From Mesostigma viride (Eukaryota; Streptophyta; Mesostigmatophyceae; Mesostigmatales; Mesostigmataceae): a stretch of 64,000 bases of DNA. The stretch's first letter is position 1. Every line of letters starts with the position of its first letter. The stretch covers positions 1,472,898-1,536,897 of the forward strand of contig RPFO01000175.1 of assembly GCA_009746045.1 (NCBI GenBank). Direction: 5' to 3'. The notes under the pieces were generated by a model. That model did not search any database. It was given only the letters and a program-made list of their open reading frames with translations, and was not told the DNA's origin. This document shows positions 59,960-64,000 of the stretch, piece by piece. The translations under genes were made by a program, and so were the position numbers.

Positions 59960-60703
59960 TGTCAAATATCTAGCGATGTTTCTCTACTTTTGTCACGCAT
60001 TATGTTATCACGCATTATATGCGGGGAAAATTGACGCCGTCAGCTAGGTGTTTATTTACACGACTTGTTGTTGGGTTTGCATCCCTATTAATTGCACCCA
60101 CAGGTCGTTGACTAGTTTAATATCATATACAATGTTTGAGTGTACTAAAATCCGAATGATGTTGCTCGGAATACAGCAAGCGTTACCTGTCAGCACCGTT
60201 ACAGGTGCCGTAATTTACATCGGCTCTCTCCGGATCAGATCAGGTCCGCAGTTTGTGGTGCCGCCCTGGAGGCGATAGGACTTTGAGCCTATCAGACCAC
60301 ACACACAATGTACCATGATGTGGACAATAGATTACAGGCTGCAAAGTCGTTATTATCTAGTGTTCTTTCCGTGGTTGTAGAGACGCTAAGCTGCAGTGCC
60401 GTCAGATGTAAATCAACGGTGCATAATGCATTAGCCGCCACTATTTTGTGTGCCTAGAGTCGTTTGCTTGCCTAGCCGTGTGTGGCCCCGACCCAGTGTT
60501 GGTCGTGTGACCCTGCCCAGTGTTGGCATTGTCATTTGCCCTGGCCCAGTGTTGGCTATGGTAGACTGCGCCCAGTGTTGGCCGCACCGTGTTTTCCACT
60601 CTCAGTAAACGTATTTTAATACAAGAAGTCTTTTCCATACACTTGTGCAATATCTGGGTCATAACAGGCAAAAGATCTTTCCTCCGAGCCCCGGTTTCTG
60701 ACA
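59960..60703 (+). repeat. 3' LTR of element F
   Basis: A 744-base copy matching the 5' LTR throughout, including the four CCCAGTGTTGG words (60,492-60,581). Confidence 0.94.
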
Positions 60704-60708
60704 CGTAT

Positions 60709-61449
60709 GCTGCTGGTGGGGGGCAATGATTATCAAGAGACCCTCATTAGCAAGCTTCCTCCAGTCATCACACAGGCACTGTGTCCCATGGTGAGGGGCA
60801 TGGTTGCTTGGGTGGCAGGCATTTCCAGGCCAGACCTTATGGTCATAGCCAGGTTGCCTGATGACATGCTGATGGAGCTAGGGTCGGCCAAGGTGGCTGA
60901 TCAGGTCAGGGCTTCATCTGGCATTCTGTTGTCTGCAGTGGATTTATCACAACCCATTTGCATGGAGCTGTATGTGGATAGCTCAATGGACAGCAGGCAG
61001 GTCTCCAAGGTCAGGGGCAGGGCTGCAGGGCTCTTTGTGCTCAGACAGGAAGGCCTGGGGAGTTTGGTGAGCTGGTTTAGTCGCCTGCACAAACGGGTGG
61101 CTGTCAGCAGTGATGTGGCAGAATGCAGGGCTATTTGTGAAGGCATTCACACAAGCCTTTATCTGAAGGAGTTGCTTCATCAGATGACTTCTAACACTCC
61201 TTGGCCACTTCAGGTTACCACTCTTCTCAAAACAGACTCCATGGGGATGGTGCAATTTGTGCACAGGCAGATGGCCAGAAGTAGGACTTGGATTATCTCC
61301 TTCTTAAGGAATTGTCCTCCTTGGCCAATATTGAGCATATCCCTGGGGTTGACAATCCTGCTGATGCTTTGACCAAGCTAGTGCAGAAGGCAGCAGTGCA
61401 ATACAAGGTTCTTCAGTCTCTGATGGACCCATCTCAGCAAGCTGTCTAA
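60709..61449 (+). pseudogene. Copia A copy 2 RNase H segment
   Basis: Resumes pol directly after element F. It has YVDSSMDS, SSDVAECRAICEG and KTDSMG. One G is missing near 61,284 (AGTAGGACTTGG against AGTAGGGACTTGG in copy 1), so the last part including NPADALTKL is in another frame. It ends at the stop 61,447-61,449. Confidence 0.88.
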
Positions 61450-62399
61450 GCTGGTGCCTGGTTATAGGGCATTGGAGAGCAGATTGTGTGGTAGTGTCAG
61501 CATTGTGACTGGCATAATACCTGTATATTAGTCTGTACTAAGGCTCATGGACCATGGTACACTCACTCTGATTTTAATCAGGATACAGCCAGGTTTTGGC
61601 TGGGGTTCATGCTGTTGACTACACAAGGTTGACAGGCCCATTACAGACCATGTATTCTATTTTAAAAGAAATGTATATTTGTACATACCTCTCACAATGG
61701 TCTGGGAACCTTCATACTGGGGTTTATAGGGCGGGGTTCGATTCCCTGGTATTATGTTTCTACAAGTTGGCCTGTTCAGGTGTTTGCCTGTTCAGACTTC
61801 CCTAGTTCCCCAGGGCAGGATTTAATTGTTGCCTATGTGTTTCATTTTGTCATTTGTTTGCTGTGGCAGTTTACCATCTGGCAAGTAGACGGGCGCCGTA
61901 AGACGGGCGCCAATAGACCCCTGTTGAGAGAATGACAGGCAAACTATTGTAATACGCCTTACTTTGTCAAGTGGTATTTTAATTGTCATGGATTTATTGT
62001 ACTTATATTGAATATGTACTGGGTTTTATGGGATTAGTATCTGGGATTAATGTAACTCACCGCCAGAAGGTCATTGTACTGGAGGCTCTACCGAGGTGAT
62101 GGGATTAATTCCTGGAGAAGACCTCATAGAATTAACCTGTATGTATTTAATTTTGTGTGTTTCTAATATCTGGTGGTACTCTGTAATGCCACTTCCATAG
62201 GTTTTTATCCATTTCTCATGGAATGGTTTTCCCTGTGGCAGATCTGTTTCTTTTCCAGTTCCTTAAAAGAAAGGGCTGGGGGAATGGCATGGGCCATTAA
62301 AGACATCTGTTCAAGCTTCAAGCTGGAGTGAAGGACATTTCAAGCTACTTCAAGGGTCCCTGGCAGGGGATGTGATCCCTAAAGAAAAGAAGGGATTGG
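61450..62399 (+). other. 3' untranslated region of Copia A copy 2
   Basis: About 950 bases, near-identical to 12,432-13,380 and without a gene. The paired GACGGGCGCC motif is at 61,889-61,911. It ends with the same purine tract. Confidence 0.7.
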
Positions 62400-63019
62400 A
62401 GTTAACGTAAAGGATTTACGTTATAGATGGATAGAGATTGTTACGCTCTTTCCAACGGCACCTTGAACGCCTCATTTGGTTACGGGACGTAAAAGTTATG
62501 ACGTTTCATAGGCTGTGCCGACAGTACCCGGCGCGCCACTGTGGGCGCGTACGGACACAGGATGTACAAGTGTCACTTTGATAGTCAGCAGGACGTTGAC
62601 AGGACTTGTACTGGACTTGATGGTCAATTGATAGGTAGGCGTGCTGTAGCGCGCCAGGACCTATGAGACAATTGATGCTGAGCAGTGTACGGATAGGTCC
62701 ACAGGACTACTAAGCCGTATGGACAATTGATAGATCTGCGCGCCAAAGGCGTGCAAGAGTCTGTGTAATCAATTGATTGACAGTTCAGCTGTGACAGTGC
62801 AGCTGAATACTTGGACGCGTCCCTAGCAACCTATATGTGTGACTTGGTCGCACCGGGACGCTAGTTCTTGCGTGCACGTTCTCTTGGCACTGCGACCCTG
62901 TCGTCTGTGCTGCGTGCAGTCTTGGAAGTGACGTGACTTACGTCTGTGTTCCTTATTCTTAATAAAGGCAACATTCCTGCAAGAACCATGGCGGAATTCA
63001 GGGCAACTCTCTCACAACT
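62400..63019 (+). repeat. 3' LTR of Copia A copy 2
   Basis: Begins AGTTAACG and ends CTCACAACT, followed by the target duplication TTAGG. Confidence 0.92.
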
Positions 63020-63024
63020 TTAGG

Positions 63025-64000
63025 CATCAGTTTAAGGCTCTCAGGGCCTCATCCACCTTTCACCAATCATCTCCTGCAATTAGAGCATTGATTCAAACCT
63101 ATCAGGAACGCACCCTGACACCTGAAGCAGCCATTGAGCAGTGGCCTACCTTTATCACTGATCTGAAACAGCTAGTGCTTACCAATAACCACATGGAAGC
63201 AGTAGAACGTTTCAACTGGCTTGCTGCTTATAATGTGAACAAGAATAACCTCTCTGGGGATGCAAAAACATACAGGGTAATGATAGAGAAAGACCTTGAG
63301 CTTCTCAAGCTCCAACCAAGGTATCTCATCCACACCTGGCTAACAAAAGCAAATTTGCAACCCTCTGTCCTGGCTACCCTGCTTACAGGCCTCAAGTCCC
63401 TCTGGGGTAACTTCAGAGCTGCCATGCTCTATATCGAGGAGGCAGTGGACCCCCTGGGTACTGGCAACCCCCAGGCCCAGGACCCCAAGGTCCAGGGTGT
63501 CCAAGGCCACAAACGCAAGGGGGGGGGCAGTCAGGGGGGGGCACCAAAGACCCACAAGTCCTCCCACCAAGGGGGCAGTGGCTCTCAGGGGCGTGGCAAC
63601 ACGTGGCACCGTGTGCCCCTGCATGGCAACCCCAACCCCAACAACAACAACAACAACAACAACAATAACAACAACAGGTCCCAGCAGGGCAATAACAACA
63701 ACAGGTCCCAGCAGGGCCACAACAACAACAACAACAGGCCCCAGCAGGGCCATAACCACAACAACAATCGGTCCCAGCAGGGCAACAATAACAACAACAA
63801 CAACCAACCTGGAAACCCTGGCATACGGTGCCTGAGGTGCTTCCAGAGGGGGCATGACAGGAACCACTGCCCCAACAACGACTCCCTGCACACAGACGTG
63901 GATCTCTGCCCGGGTTGCTGGCACGCACGTCATCCCCTGGGACCTCCAGGCAGCCGGTGCAACAGGACTCGCTACCAAAAACAATGTGAGTTCTCTCACC
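63025..64000 (+). CDS. Element C Gag C-terminal half with zinc knuckle (runs off the window)
   Basis: The frame is open from the Copia A junction to the window end without a stop. It starts with a helical region (HQFKALRASSTFHQ, YNVNKNNLSGDAKTYRVMI), then Gly/Gln- and Asn-rich sequence with about four repeats of the type RSQQGNNNN (63,675-63,790). A CCHC zinc knuckle CLRCFQRGHDRNHC follows, then a second Cys/His cluster CPGCWHARHPLGPPGSRC. Combined with 35,528-36,231 it forms one gag. Pol would follow beyond the window. Confidence 0.75.

Larger units (their letters stand above)
57939..60703 (+). mobile_element. Element F: non-autonomous gag-only LTR element
   Basis: A 2,765-base element flanked by CGTAT at 57,934-57,938 and 60,704-60,708. 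Its two 744-base LTRs showed no difference on reading, so it inserted recently. A primer site TGGTATCGAGTAGC follows the 5' LTR and a purine run (ATGGGGG) precedes the 3' LTR. Two overlapping ORFs are the only genes; there is no protease, integrase or reverse transcriptase. It fits the TR-GAG class. Confidence 0.93.
36232..63019 (+). mobile_element. Copia A copy 2, with nested elements B, E and F
   Basis: Flanked by TTAGG at 36,227-36,231 and 63,020-63,024. Its LTRs share subfamily markers absent from copy 1 (TTATAGATGG, TAGTCAGCAGG, GGCAACATTCCTGC) and differ from each other by roughly 2%. Own sequence: 36,232-39,160, 52,158-53,331, 56,145-57,938 and 60,704-63,019. About 300 bases of the integrase end are present on both sides of element E with about 3% difference. 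The intervening sequence is foreign. Confidence 0.88.
33881..64000 (+). mobile_element. Element C: LTR retrotransposon, outermost layer of the nest (partial)
   Basis: Starts with an LTR ending AGTTAG...CTAACT, followed by three closely packed ORFs, the third being gag. Gag is interrupted at 36,231 by Copia A copy 2 and resumes at 63,025. TTAGG on both sides of that insertion shows the halves were one gene. Pol and the 3' LTR lie beyond the window, so the superfamily is not determined. It is inserted in a LINE end. Confidence 0.8.

Noticed and set aside
63497-63999. Pro/Val/Leu-rich minus-strand ORFs at the right edge
   Set aside because: They are antisense shadows of the Asn-rich gag repeat of element C.

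Overview
This window is nuclear DNA of a eukaryote, most likely a green-lineage alga. The only clear host gene is a nine-exon ACT-domain Raf-like kinase of the plant/green-algal STY8/STY17/STY46 type. Introns are 0.4-1.0 kb with GT-AG ends. The rest is mostly transposable elements. The species cannot be named from the sequence.

Left part (1-15,400): the 3' part of a Ty3/Gypsy retrotransposon (1-5,102) sits in a minus-strand LINE reverse transcriptase relic (5,103-5,986). A complete young Copia-type element follows (family A copy 1, 6,185-13,996, target duplication ATTAT), then an unrecognised ORF and a 5'-truncated LINE end (14,871-15,400).

Middle (15,441-33,880): a 5.4 kb TTAA-flanked piggyBac-like DNA element with subterminal palindromes (15,441-20,823); a possible second TTAA-flanked insert (20,836-22,851); the kinase gene on the minus strand (23,244-31,301) with TATA box and two tiny uORFs; two more LINE 3' ends.

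Right part (33,881-64,000) is a nest of retrotransposons that can be parsed by target-site duplications. Element C (starts 33,881, runs off the window) is split in gag by Copia A copy 2 (36,232-63,019, TSD TTAGG). Copy 2 is split by Copia B (39,161-52,157, minus, TSD CAACC), by a truncated element E carrying an RNase H1-type hybrid-binding protein (53,332-56,144, minus), and by a gag-only element F (57,939-60,703, TSD CGTAT). Copia B is itself split by a gag-protease-only element D (40,936-45,446, minus, TSD CAATG).

The most unusual system is the A/B lineage, with C sharing its LTR ends. LTRs run AG...CT instead of TG...CA. An extra ORF precedes gag. Pol of A and B has the order integrase, aspartic-protease-like domain (DTNS active site), reverse transcriptase with HGDD instead of YVDD, then RNase H. 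These features recur in two families whose sequences differ substantially, so they look like lineage characters rather than decay. All calls come from reading the sequence; no database search was run.
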